Positions 43,571 to 54,330 of a stretch of 64,000 nt of DNA are shown piece after piece. A program made the position numbers and the translations under genes. The first letter of the stretch is position 1. Each line of letters begins with the position of its first letter. This DNA is from Triticum aestivum (Eukaryota; Streptophyta; Magnoliopsida; Poales; Poaceae): the NCBI RefSeq assembly GCF_018294505.1, contig NC_057809.1, forward strand, positions 415,913,648-415,977,647, read 5' to 3'. The notes beneath the pieces are model-generated. The model was not told the DNA's origin. It was given only the letters and a program-made list of their open reading frames with translations, and ran no database searches.

Positions 43571-46500
43571 AGGTGTCATATCACCTTGGTTCAAAAAAGT
43601 TGAAGGAGTTTAGCCGAGCTTAATGCCGGAAATGCCCTCTACGGAGCCAGCCACTAGCGCCCGATCTTTATGTCGGACTGCTTCCGAGGTGGTGCACCAC
43701 CCCGAATGTGGGCCGATTTTTGTGAATATTTTTTGTTGGTGCAATTTATTCTCTGCCGAGATATATAGCCAGTAGCCCTCAAGGTGTGTATCGGTCTAAA
43801 ACCCGAGATGCGCCTGAAGGATGACGTAAGACCGCTGATCCTAGTAGCCGCTGAGACTCAGGTTGATTTGCAAAATCAGCCGGAGGATCAAGTCCAAGCT
43901 CGGCAGAATACTTCGGGACACTAAAAGCGGCGTTCTCAGCCCTCGAGACTCAGGTTGGGTGCGGCCGGCCAACCTGAGGATCAAAATCTCCTCGGAAACT
44001 ATATTGCACATAAAATTTTCTGCATTGGACAAGCAATGCAGTAGCCCCCGAGACACTGGTCGGGTGGCAACACCAGATCAAGGGATCGATGTGCCCCTTT
44101 AATATTTGTAAATAATAAGCCCGAAGCCCAGTAGCCCCCGAGCCTTAATGCGGGCACGGGTGGCCGAATTAAGGATCAATATCCATAGTAAAATCACAAA
44201 TTATGTGTAATGACTCTATGTATCCAAGTACTTTACGTCAGTAATGCTCGGATCCGCATTGTACAAAACTTTGTTGACCGACCATCAGCTTCCACCTCCT
44301 CGGCCGGTAGCCGAGGAGTGTTTGTCCTACTTTATAAAGCCTTTATGAGGGCAAAGATTTACAACAAACAAGGCAATCTGGCCATACGGTTTTATAAACA
44401 AAGGTACGCAGAGAGTTATATTGCTGTTTAACAGAAGAAATGTCTTCCAAAGAAAATAGTCCAGCTATCGGTTCTTTTCTTTGGGTTGTCATGCTAAGCA
44501 TGATCATTAAACCTCAGCTCTAATGTAAGAGCAAAATATTGAGGATTTAGTTTGGGAGGCTAGTTAATAGCCCCCGGTAGTGTTCGGCGACAGTCGGGGT
44601 CAAGCCGTAAACACTTTGGCCAATGTTATGAACGGCCCATCATTTAACATAGTCATCGGTTCGCTGACCAGTTTACGCTTATTGTGAAAGTCAGTTTTCG
44701 GCTTTCTCCACTGAGGTGCTTAACCATGTGAGCTGGAAGCACAATCGCAGTGGTTCTTCCTTTGCACGCCTAGCCGAACAAAACGGAACGTAGGAAGCAA
44801 GTGCAGGAGCCGGGAAACCCAACTATTGACCGAAGACACAATTTGAAACCGATGCATATATAGCAATATCTGAGAATGTTTTTGCCGAATCCCTAAAGGT
44901 GTCCGGCGTTGCACTGCGAGACTAATGCTGGAAAAGCACAAATAGTTTAAAAGTGCCAAAAAGCTTGGAAAACCAAGAAACGTCAGTAAAAACATGACGT
45001 CCGAACAATATCAAGTGTTCGGTGCCAATCCGAAAGTTGGTCTTAGAAAAAAGAAGTGCTTCTGTCGTGCTTTAACATGATACATCCTATCTCAAGACTT
45101 CGAGCGGGTCAGCCTACGGCTTCAACCTCCTATCCCAAGGGCGGAGTACTTCTCATCAGGCTAGTTTAGCAAACTAAACTCTAGCGGCTTTGAGAGAGAA
45201 ATTAGGCTCCCCGGCTAGTGACCGCACACTCATGTCGAAAAAAGGAGTGATAAATAATAATAAAACTTTGCAACGACTAAGAAGAAGAACACTTATTATA
45301 AAACGGCTCAAATAACTTAAGAGCCCCCAAGTGACTTGGGTAGAAGAATGATTGCATGTACCGAAGTACTTATGTCATATCTATGTTCAACCGAACTTTA
45401 AACGCGTCTTAACCGACCGTCAGCTTCTCCCTCTTTGGTCAAGGACCGAAAAGTGTTATGTACTCCATCGGTCGAGAATATCGACGGTGTTTCCAATAAC
45501 CAGGCAATCAGGCCATAAGGCTGTAACAGACAAAGCGCGCTCAAGGAACTTATGCTATATTACCGTGAAGTGTAAGAAGCATCTTCGAAGAAAATAGTAC
45601 CCCCACCGATACCTTTCTTCGGTGCTCATTGTTATTATGAGACTTGTGCAATAGATTTTTTGTACTCATGAGTTCCGTTGTGTGCCGACCATCATTGAAA
45701 ACTATAAGAGTGCTAGCTTTCGGCTTCACCCAGTCTGAGGTCCGGCTCGGTTGACCCGATCGTGACAATCGCAGAGGTGCTCCCTTTACTCCCTAGCCGA
45801 ACAATCGGGAACGTAGGGGTAAACACAGGAGCAAGGCAACCCAGCTTGCAAATCGCTTAAGTCAATATGGTGCATATTGTGGCGTAATACACGAACAAGG
45901 AACGAAGCCGTACAAGTATAATCATATGTAATAGGAAAAAGCTTCATAAAGGAAGCCCCCAAGTAAACGGGGTATTTGAATTTATGCGTCACAAACAAAT
46001 TTTGGACAAGGAAATTTTTTACAACCAACTTTTTTCCAAAAAAGTATAATGCTTGGTCGAACCAAGCACAAGTTAGAAATTAAAGCTTTGAGCATGAAAG
46101 CGACTTAGCTGGTTAATGTGTTCGGTATTGATGACGCGGTCCGAGCTTGATGCGGGGCAAGGTTCCATCCCCCAAGCCGGTCCCGAGGTGGCGGAGCGGA
46201 GAGCTCGACACGCCGAAGTGGTGACATAGCACGGTCAATGCAGACCGGCAGAGTGACGCCAAAGTCCCCGGATCATTTTCCTGTGCACAAAAAATAGTGC
46301 AAACCGGAGATAATAGTAATAATGATAATTAAAAAAAATGTTGCATAATAAATAATTTATGCAAAGTGAGGAATAGAAGAAATATGGTGTGGCGCCGAAG
46401 TCAATGTCGATGCAGGGCGTCGGCGTGATGTAGTAGGGGTGTGGCAAATCCTGAATTCACAGGTCGGTCCGAGCTCCGGATGTGGCGTTCGCCGGACTAT

Positions 46501-47560
46501 GTATGGGAACTGATCGAACCACCACACCACCGTCGTTAATGCGGTCACCATTTGATAGACCTGTGTACATATCATGGACAAATCTGAGTAATAATTCCTT
46601 GGGAAAAATGAACCCAAACAAGCAAAAAAATACTGGGATTAATAGCACCTGGTTTATTTGTTGTAGCAATACGAAGGAAGGTGATTCCCAAAATTGGGAC
46701 TCGCTTCGCACACCCATTGCCTGATGGGCGATAAAACGATGGAATGGCAATGCTGGTAAAGGTTGACTCGCCGAGGCAAAGCCCTCGGCCCAGCTAACGT
46801 GACAGAGCTGGTCGGCTAGTGACGCCGAAGCGTCCGGAGTAGGTTGATGAAGAGATGGCGAAGCCCCAGGTCCAGCCGAGATGTCGAAGCCTCGACGTCA
46901 GCCGATGAGTCGAAGTAGGTCGGCATGATGGACACCAGCTTGAAAAAGCAATAGTGCGGCCCTGTCGATGCAGGTCGTGACGTGGTCGATGCCGGCTTGA
47001 TGAAGCAACCGTGCGGCGATGCCGGTATGCCTGCTCCGTGTAATCCGTGGGGCGGCGATGTTGATGATGATTTATCCTTTGCGATGCCGGACTCTTGTTC
47101 GGCTTGCCGAGATGATGATCCGAAGAACTTGAGCTCGGCTAAAGTGATGACGTGTCTAGCGCAGGTCGGCAGCCGTGGAGTAATATTGCCGGACTGGTTT
47201 CACACCAGCATGATGTTGAATATCATGTTCAAAAGATCTTAAAGTTAGTGGGATGTGTTCAGGAACAAAACACAATACCCCACACAAAACTTCCTTCAAA
47301 AGGAATGTCCGAAATCCCGTTCATAAAAAAGATGAACTCGGGTCGGATTCGTTTTCACGCAGAAAACAGATCCGAAAAGTGATGCACTAATAGGAAGGTT
47401 CCCGGAGTTTGGACGGTCGGATCGAGCTGAAATTTTGAGAGGTGGTAGATATAGGAATTCCACAGCCGACCAACGGTTGGATCTTCCAAAGGACGTCCAA
47501 GGTAGAATCTGGACACCACGCCCTAAACTCATCCAAATTCCCATCCAGATTTGACAGGGC
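43571..47560. other. Noncoding internal domain of E
   Basis: No long frame with similarity to retrotransposon proteins was found on either strand. C5-rich motifs (tagcccccgag and similar) recur through it. From about 46100 to 47200 the sequence is richer in short cgaag/ccgga words. No nested insertion is visible. Confidence 0.65.
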
Positions 47561-47579
47561 TCCGGTATATCATGGATTG

Positions 47580-47936
47580 TCAGAGATTCCTCCAACGGAA
47601 CTCGACGAAATTTTCCAGGGTTGTTATAGACTCAATTCCACACAATTCCACCAAGGCGATCGTCAAAGCGATACTCGAGGAGGTGGTGGCGGCAGATACA
47701 AGTTCGCTGTCCAAAAAAACCAGCACAGTTGCTTGAGGGCAATGTTGACGTTGAGCCGCCGAGCTCCATAGATGATTCCTCCGTGATCTTGATAAAGATC
47801 GGAGTTGATGTTTGATGAAGGCCCTCGTCCGAACATGGTGATCCGAACACGGGGCGCAATTCTTGGTCGAACCAAGGTGACCAGTCGAACTGGTGACGAA
47901 GACGCCGAAGTCGTAGTTGATCTGCAGGCGAGCCAT
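47580..47936 (-). CDS. Short ORF after the primer-binding site of E
   Basis: An ATG at 47936 opens 118 codons (MARLQINYDFGVFVTSSTGH...), 30 bases after the primer-binding site. I do not recognise the product. The position is that of the leader or gag start in an intact element. It could be a remnant gag start or a chance frame; overlapping frames of similar length exist in the same stretch (47632-47955). Confidence 0.3.
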   Translation of the reverse strand: MARLQINYDFGVFVTSSTGHLGSTKNCAPCSDHHVRTRAFIKHQLRSLSRSRRNHLWSSAAQRQHCPQATVLVFLDSELVSAATTSSSIALTIALVELCGIESITTLENFVEFRWRNL

Positions 47937-47964
47937 CGATTCTTTTGTCGATCACACACCGAAA

Positions 47965-47983
47965 CTCTCAATGAAAGCACCAA
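47965..47983 (-). other. Primer-binding site of E
   Basis: The minus strand reads TTGGTGCTTTCATTGAGAG directly after the LTR end. The same sequence type follows the LTR in several Triticeae gypsy families as I recall. Confidence 0.65.
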
Positions 47984-48473
47984 TGTCGGTGTCAAAACCG
48001 GCGGATCTCGGGTAGGGGGTCCCGAACTGTGCGTCAAGGCCGGATGGTAACAGGAGACAAGGGACACGATGTTTTTACCTAGGTTCGGGCCCTCTCGATG
48101 GAGGTAATACCCTACTCCTGCTTGATTAATATTGATGATATGGGTAGTACAAGAGTAGATCTACCACGAGATCAAGGAGGCTAAACCCTAGAAGCTAGCC
48201 TATGGTATGATTGTTGTATATGGAGTTGTCTCTTCTATCGACTAGCCTGGCCCCGGTTTATATAATGCACCAGAGGCCTAGGTTAACAAGAGTCCTAGCC
48301 GAATACGCCGGTGGGGAGAAGTCCTTGTCTTGATCGCCAAGTCTTTGTGGAATCTTCCTTGTATGCGGCAGCTGTCCGAACTGGCCCATGAGTATACGGC
48401 GATGGGGGCCTCGGCCCAACCTAATAGATCGGGAGACGACTTGGTGAGTACCCCCTAGTCCAGGACACCGTCA
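47984..48473 (-). repeat. 5' LTR of E
   Basis: 490 bases, differing from the other LTR at few positions. The TATA box (minus strand TATATAAA) lies at 48264-48257. Confidence 0.93.
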
Positions 48474-48507
48474 CAACCCAAGCTCAAGAGGTAGCAAGAA
48501 TGATTTC

Positions 48508-48522
48508 TGGCGCCGTTGCCGG
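48508..48522 (+). other. Primer-binding site of the second Sabrina-type element
   Basis: TGGCGCCGTTGCCGG lies eleven bases after the LTR end at 48496. Confidence 0.8.
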
Positions 48523-48730
48523 AGAGATCTACACCAAGCCAAGACATACCAAGTACCCATCATAAACTCTCATCTCTCGCATTACATTATTCACCATTTG
48601 CCTCTTGTTTTCCTCTCCCCCACTTCTAAAATGATTTTCGAAAATATTTGCATCTTCTTCGCCTCTCTTTCATTCGTCTTCTTCGCTTGCTTTTTGTGTG
48701 CTCATGTGTTGGATTGCTTGCTTTGTCACA

Positions 48731-49178
48731 ATGGGTCAAGATAATACCAAATTGTGTGACTTTTCCAACACCAACAACAATGATTTTATTAGTACTGCTC
48801 TGATTGCTCCCGATGATAATGCGGAATCTTGTGAGATTAATACTGCTTTGCTAAATCTTGTTATGAAAGATCAATTTTCCGGCCTTCCCAATGAAGATGC
48901 CGCATCTCATCTTAATAATTTCATCGATTTGTACGACATGCAAAATAAAAAAGATGTGGATAATTATATTGTTAAGTTGAAGCTATTTCCGTTCTCGCTT
49001 AAGGATCGCGCTAAAACTTGGTTCTCATCTTTGCCTAAAAATAGTATTGATTCATGGAATAAGTGCAAAGATGCTTTTATTTCCAAGTGTTTTCCTCCCG
49101 CTAAGATCATCTCCCTTAGGAACGATATTATGAATTTTAAGCAACTTGATCATGAACATGTTGCACAATCTTGGGAGA
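48731..49178 (+). pseudogene. Gag of the second Sabrina-type element, cut by F
   Basis: The ATG at 48731 starts MGQDNTKLCDFSNTNNNDF, which is the usual start of this gag; the open frame extends upstream to 48698 without a better ATG. The core (KLKLFPFSLKDRAKTWFSSL, NKCKDAFISKCFPPAK) is the grass retrotransposon gag domain. The 149 codons seen are intact. The frame is interrupted at 49178 by the LTR of F, after bases ggaga that should recur on its far side. Confidence 0.88.
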
Positions 49179-52100
49179 TGTAACACCCCGAGAATCATGC
49201 TACAGTAATCTCCTTCTAGCGGTGCCAAGTCATCACATTAATTTTTTACTAATCATCACTTTGTTCCAAACCGACCTAAAATTCAAATTTAAATGACAAG
49301 CCCAATTATTATTGCTTCAAAATATAAAACTAAAATGTTCGAGTTTTAGTATAAATTCCCCTGGCCAGTTGTCATGTTGGATCCAACATCATCTGACTCA
49401 CCATTTATTTTCTAGTAAAATATAAAGTGATCCAAAAACAACAAAAATAAGCTTTTCAAAATAAACAAATGGTTATATATATTTCCAAATGCCCTCAAAC
49501 TTTGGGTGCCTTTTCAAAGTATTGCATTTGAATTATGTGCCAAGTTTTGAAGTGAACGAAATTCATTTACTACAAATTAAAATGCAAAAGATGAACGAAA
49601 TACAAAGCAGGCAAAGAAAGTAAGAAGGAAATGCACACTGTGCACCTTAGCCCGTTTAACAATAGTGCATGGCCCAAGCCCACCACGGCCTTCTCCTTCT
49701 TCCTACTATACAGGAGGAGGCAGCACCCTGGCGTGGCCGCGCAGACGGCCGTCCACGCCACGGATGTCGCCGTGTCGACCATCCGAAGCCCCCTGGAGAT
49801 GCATAAGGACCTCCCCGGCCGAGTGGACAAACCCTAGCCGTCCAGTTCGTCCCCCTCTCACGCCTCTCTGTTTTGATTTAGAGCTCGCCCGGGTTGTGGT
49901 CGTCATGGTCGTCATCGTCACCGCGGCCACCGTCCACCTCAGCGCATGAGGAGACGTCGAGGAGCTCCACCATTGTCGTCTCCTTCTCCCTCGCCGAAGG
50001 TGTCGATCTAGGACGCCCAGTACGCTTGGGATCGCCGTCATCTTCACCATAGCTGCCGCAGCCGTCATCGTCGGTCCCCGCCTCTGGTGCCCCCGACCTA
50101 TTCGAGCACGTCCCCGACCTCCTCCCAGTGAGCGTCATCGATTCCCCCCTTTCCCCCCTTTTGATTTGTTGGCGTTTGCCGTCGTCCCCAAGCTCGGTCA
50201 TCCTCTTCCATGGCCACGTTCGAGCCTTAGTGTACGCGCACGTGCTTGTGCCTCCTCCTGCCGGTGGCCGCGCCCTGGCTCCGCCCCCTCCCACCTACTG
50301 CGTTGCCGCCGCCCGCTATAGACTGCTGCTGTGTTGCTGCCCCTGCTCTCTGGCTGCTACTCGCCCGAGTGCCGTGACCGTCCTGTTATTGTGTCGCGCC
50401 GCTCACATGCTACCCCTGCACCGCGTGCTTTGGCCCTCCACCGTGCCCACTTCCTCCACTGCTGCCCTTGCCGCGCTGCTGCTGCTCATGGAGCCGCTGG
50501 CCGCGCGCGCCTCCGCTGCCCGTTAGTGCTCAGCGCCGTTGGCCGCCCCCGCTCGCGTGCTCACCCCCACCCCCACTCCGTCTCACCGCTCGTGCATCCC
50601 GCATCCCTCCTCCCACATCCGCCTCGCCCCGCTGTAGCTTTTGCCGCCCCCGCCGACCACAGCTCGGCCGCGCCAACACCGCCCCTTGCCGATGCGGCCT
50701 CGCTGCCGCCCAGCCGTGCGCCGGCCCTGTCTCGCGGCCGCCTCCACCCTGCCGTGCTCGACCGCCACAGCCTATGCTAGCCGGCTGCGCCGAGCCGGGC
50801 TCCCTGCCATGGTCGCGAGCAGACCTCTGGCCGCCGACGCCTTGTGCGTTCGTGCGTGCCCTGACTGGGAGGCCGGCTATGCCTCTGCTAGTGGGCCAAC
50901 CCAAACTAGATTAGGGGGCCTAATTAACTCTATTAACTTAGCCTTTTACTAACCTTTCTCTTACATGTGGGTCCTCCTGCTAATAAAACATGGATAAATA
51001 AGTTTACTAAAACTGTGTCAATGACATGTGGCCCCACATGTCAGCTTGAGCCGGTCAACCTTGACTCTGTTGACCCACTGGTAGTGCAGTTGACGAAGTC
51101 AAGTGGTCCCACATGTCATCCTCTCTGGTTATGTACCCACTGGGTACGGATAGCCTTTTTCTATTTAATTTCGAAATAAAACAATTCCAGAAATTTCAGA
51201 ATAATATTAAAACTTTGAAAAATCATAGAAAACAAACCATAGCTCGGATGAAATTTTTTCTACATCAAAGTTGATTAGAAAGATGAGACAAATCCGAATA
51301 TGCGGTACGTTCATTCGCCACATGTCCCTAGCATAGCGAACATGCAACTTTTCCCCTCCGGATCATCTGCCCGAAAACGCGGAACACCGGGAATACTTTC
51401 CCGGATGTTTCCCCCCTTCGCCGGTAGCACCTAATACTGCGTTAGGTCATCCCTAGCACCATGTATTGCCATGTTATGCTTTGTGATGCTTTGATTGCTC
51501 TGTTATTTATGTGTTCCCCCTCTGTTACTTCTTTCCGGTAGACCCTGAGACCGTGGTTGAACCAGTGATCGACTACTTCACCTTCCAGGGCCCGTTTGCC
51601 CCCCCCCTTGATCACCAGATATCCCTATTCTTCTCTCTACTGCTTGCATTAGAGTAGTGTAGCATGTTACTGCTTTCGGTTAATCCTCTTCTATTGCATA
51701 GCCTGTCATTGTTGCTACAGTTGTTGAGAACTTACTTGCAATCCTAAATGCTTAGTATAGGATGCTAGTTTATCATCAGTGGACCTACATTCTTGTCTGT
51801 CTGCCATGCTATACTATCGGGTCGAGATCACTTGGGAGGTGATCATGGGTATATACTTATATACATAAGATGTGATAATGTGGTGCTAAAGTCGAGTCGG
51901 CTCGTAGAGTACCCGCAAGTGATTCCGATGTGGGGGCTGAAGGGGCAGGTGGTTCCATCCAGGTAGTGGTGGGCCTGGGTTCCCGACGGCCCCCGACTGT
52001 TACCTTGTGGTGGAGCGACAGGGCACGTTGAGACCACCTAGGAGAGAGGTGGGCCTGGCCCTGATCGACGTCCGTAGATACATCAATTAACCCGCTTAAC

Positions 52101-53282
52101 AAGATCTTGGTATGTGATCTGAGTCTGGCCACTGGCCTATACGCACTAACCAACTATGAGGGAACAATTACGGGCTCACGCCGGGTTGCACTGCGTAACA
52201 CAACTTCCTTTGTAATGGAGGTTGCTAGGTCTGCTCACCGGCCGCCCTCGCAACGTGTAGGTGCGCAATGGGCGATGGGCCCAGACCCCTGCACACATAG
52301 GATTTAGACCGACATGCTAACCTCTTTGTTGTGCCTAGGTAGGGCTGCGACGTGTTGATCTTCTAAGGCTCGGCATGACCCAGGAAAGTGTGACCGGCCA
52401 AGGGGGATTGAGCGTGTTGGGAAATGTGGTGCACCCCTGCAGGGAAGTTTATCTATTCGAATAGTCATGTCCCTCGGTAAAAGCATGACCCAGAGTTGTA
52501 CCTTGACCTTATGACAACTAGAACCAGATACTTAATAAAACACACCCTTCCAAGTGCCAGATACAACCCGGTGATTGCTCTCTCATAGGGCGATGAGGAG
52601 AGGATCTTCGGGTAGAATTATGCTATGCGATGATACTTGGTTAACTTACCATCTACTCTCTTCTACTACTTCAAGATGGAGGCTGCCAGAAGCATAGTCT
52701 TCGATAGGACTAGCTATCCCCCTCTTATTCTAGCATTCTGCAGTTCAGTCCACATACACTACCCCTTTCATTGATACCAATGCATATGTAGTGTAGCTCC
52801 TTGCTTGCGAGTACTTTGGATGAGTACTCACGGTTGCTTTGCTCCCCCCTTTTCCCCTTTCTATATCCGGTTATTGCGACCAGACGTTAGAGCCCAGGAG
52901 CGACACGCCACCGTCGACGACGACTCCTACTACACTGGAAGTGCCTACTACTACATGCAGGCCGCTGACGACGATTAGGAGTAGTTTAGGAGGGTACCAG
53001 GCAGGAGGCCTTGCCTTTTCGACCGTTGCTACTTTTGTGCTAGCCTTCTTAAGGCAAACTTGTTTAACCTTATGTATGTACTCAGATATTATTACTTCCG
53101 CTGACTCTTGTGATTTCAAGCTTATGTATGCGAGCCCTCGAGGCCCCTGGCTTGTACTATAAAGATTGTATTATTTTAATTTGTGTCTAGAGTTGTGTTG
53201 TGATATCTTCCCGTGAGTCCTTGATCATGATCGTACACATTTGCGTGTATGATTAGTGTACGGTCAAATCGAGGGCGTCACA
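49179..53282 (+). repeat. 5' LTR of F (4.1 kb)
   Basis: It starts TGTAACACCCCGAGAATC and ends GAGGGCGTCACA. A very GC-rich block at about 49690-50900 gives overlapping long frames on both strands (for example 50128-50526 and 50331-50780 plus, 50530-50904 minus), which I take as compositional. The last 500 bases match the G1 LTR. Exon-like blocks at 51541-51590 and 52878-52978 are discussed under findings. Confidence 0.9.
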
Positions 53283-53285
53283 AGT

Positions 53286-53298
53286 TGGTATCAGAGCC
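53286..53298 (+). other. Primer-binding site of F
   Basis: TGGTATCAGAGCC, the initiator methionine tRNA type, begins three bases after the LTR. Confidence 0.9.
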
Positions 53299-54330
53299 GA
53301 CTGCCTGTAGGAATCCCCCTTCACTACAAGAAATATGTCAACTTATGACCTTCTGTCAGTGACCCTGGAAGAATTGGTCATAGATCTATGACCATTTCAG
53401 ACCAATTGGTCAAAAGCTGTTTGGGGGGCTCAAAACCCTAAACCATTGCGACCATTTTGGTTAGAAAGGTCGTAATTTCCTTACACAAAATGGTTATAAA
53501 GCAAACAACGCTACTCCGCTGCCATATTTCTAGTTGTTAACGACCAATATAGATGGTCATAGCCTTGTAAATTGTGGTGGGTTGCTATGACTAGGCGCCA
53601 CCTCATCAGTTTTGCCTATGTGTCATGTCCATGTGGCAGTTTTTGCCCTAGGTTGTGAAGCAACCTATATTTCTGTCATTCCCAAAATTCCCAAAAAAAT
53701 CTCATAAATTCTTTGGGTCATATCTTCGTCAAATATGTAAAAACCTTCCTTGCCTAGTTCAAAAATAATTCAAAAATATTCATTTTCCTATTCTGTTCAG
53801 AGTAATAGTTTGTGAAGGAAGTACCGCTTTGGCATGTCCAAATAGTATCCATTTTCTATAGTGCTTTCCTATGCCCAAATAACCATCCTCCACCAAATGC
53901 CAGCTCAATCCATTCATTATTTTGAGCCGAGCTTCAACATTCGTATTTATGTCCAGTGTGGTGGTTTGCAAAGCAAGTATCACCTAGGCTCCTCCTTTTG
54001 AGCTGAAAATTTGTGAAGACGGTCTTCTTAGTAACTGATCATCCTCAGCCAAAACTCACGCCCATTAGCCATGTAAATTTCCCGTACCGCTAATCAAACA
54101 CTTGGTTGCTTATTCATGTTTGAGCATCGATCGGTCTCCTCGTGAGAATCTTATGTTGTGATTTTCTTCCTAGCACCTATCTGGGGAGTGCCCAACCCAC
54201 TAGACATGCCTAGGCCGCCCAGAACACATGGCAATGCCACGGTCACGCGGTGACCACGCGACGGGCATGCGAGCTTACGCGCTCTAGAGTTGGGGCCCTC
54301 GGTGTCTCTCCATCAAACCATGTATTTTTG

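Larger units (their letters stand above)
42675..48473 (-). mobile_element. E: non-autonomous LTR retrotransposon (about 5.8 kb)
   Basis: Near-identical LTRs of 491 and 490 bases are flanked by CAACC (42670-42674 and 48474-48478). Orientation is set by the primer-binding site at the right LTR and the TATA box within the LTR. The 4.8 kb internal domain shows no RT, integrase or protease. The motif GGGGGCTACTG at the polypurine tract/LTR junction also occurs repeatedly inside. The close relation of this motif to that of element C suggests a gypsy (Tat-type) partner. I recall similar LTRs as common in wheat, but I do not assign a name. Confidence 0.85.
42034..49178 (+). mobile_element. Second Sabrina-type element, 5'-truncated and interrupted
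   Basis: The last part of the LTR (42034-42674, then 48479-48496) is followed by the primer-binding site and gag. The LTR section aligns with 39480-40153 of the solo LTR and has the same end (GAGGTAGCA). Element E splits the LTR, and element F cuts the gag at 49178. The rest of the element should lie beyond the right edge of the window. Confidence 0.8.

Noticed and set aside
42675..48473. Plus-strand orientation for element E
   Set aside because: The plus reading gives no primer-binding site after the left LTR. The minus reading gives TTGGTGCTTTCATTGAGAG after the right LTR, a TATA box in the LTR and a G-rich tract before the other LTR.
49665..50914. Overlapping frames of 80-149 codons in the LTR of F
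   Set aside because: Same compositional effect. Open on both strands, no domain, and the second LTR copy breaks some of them.
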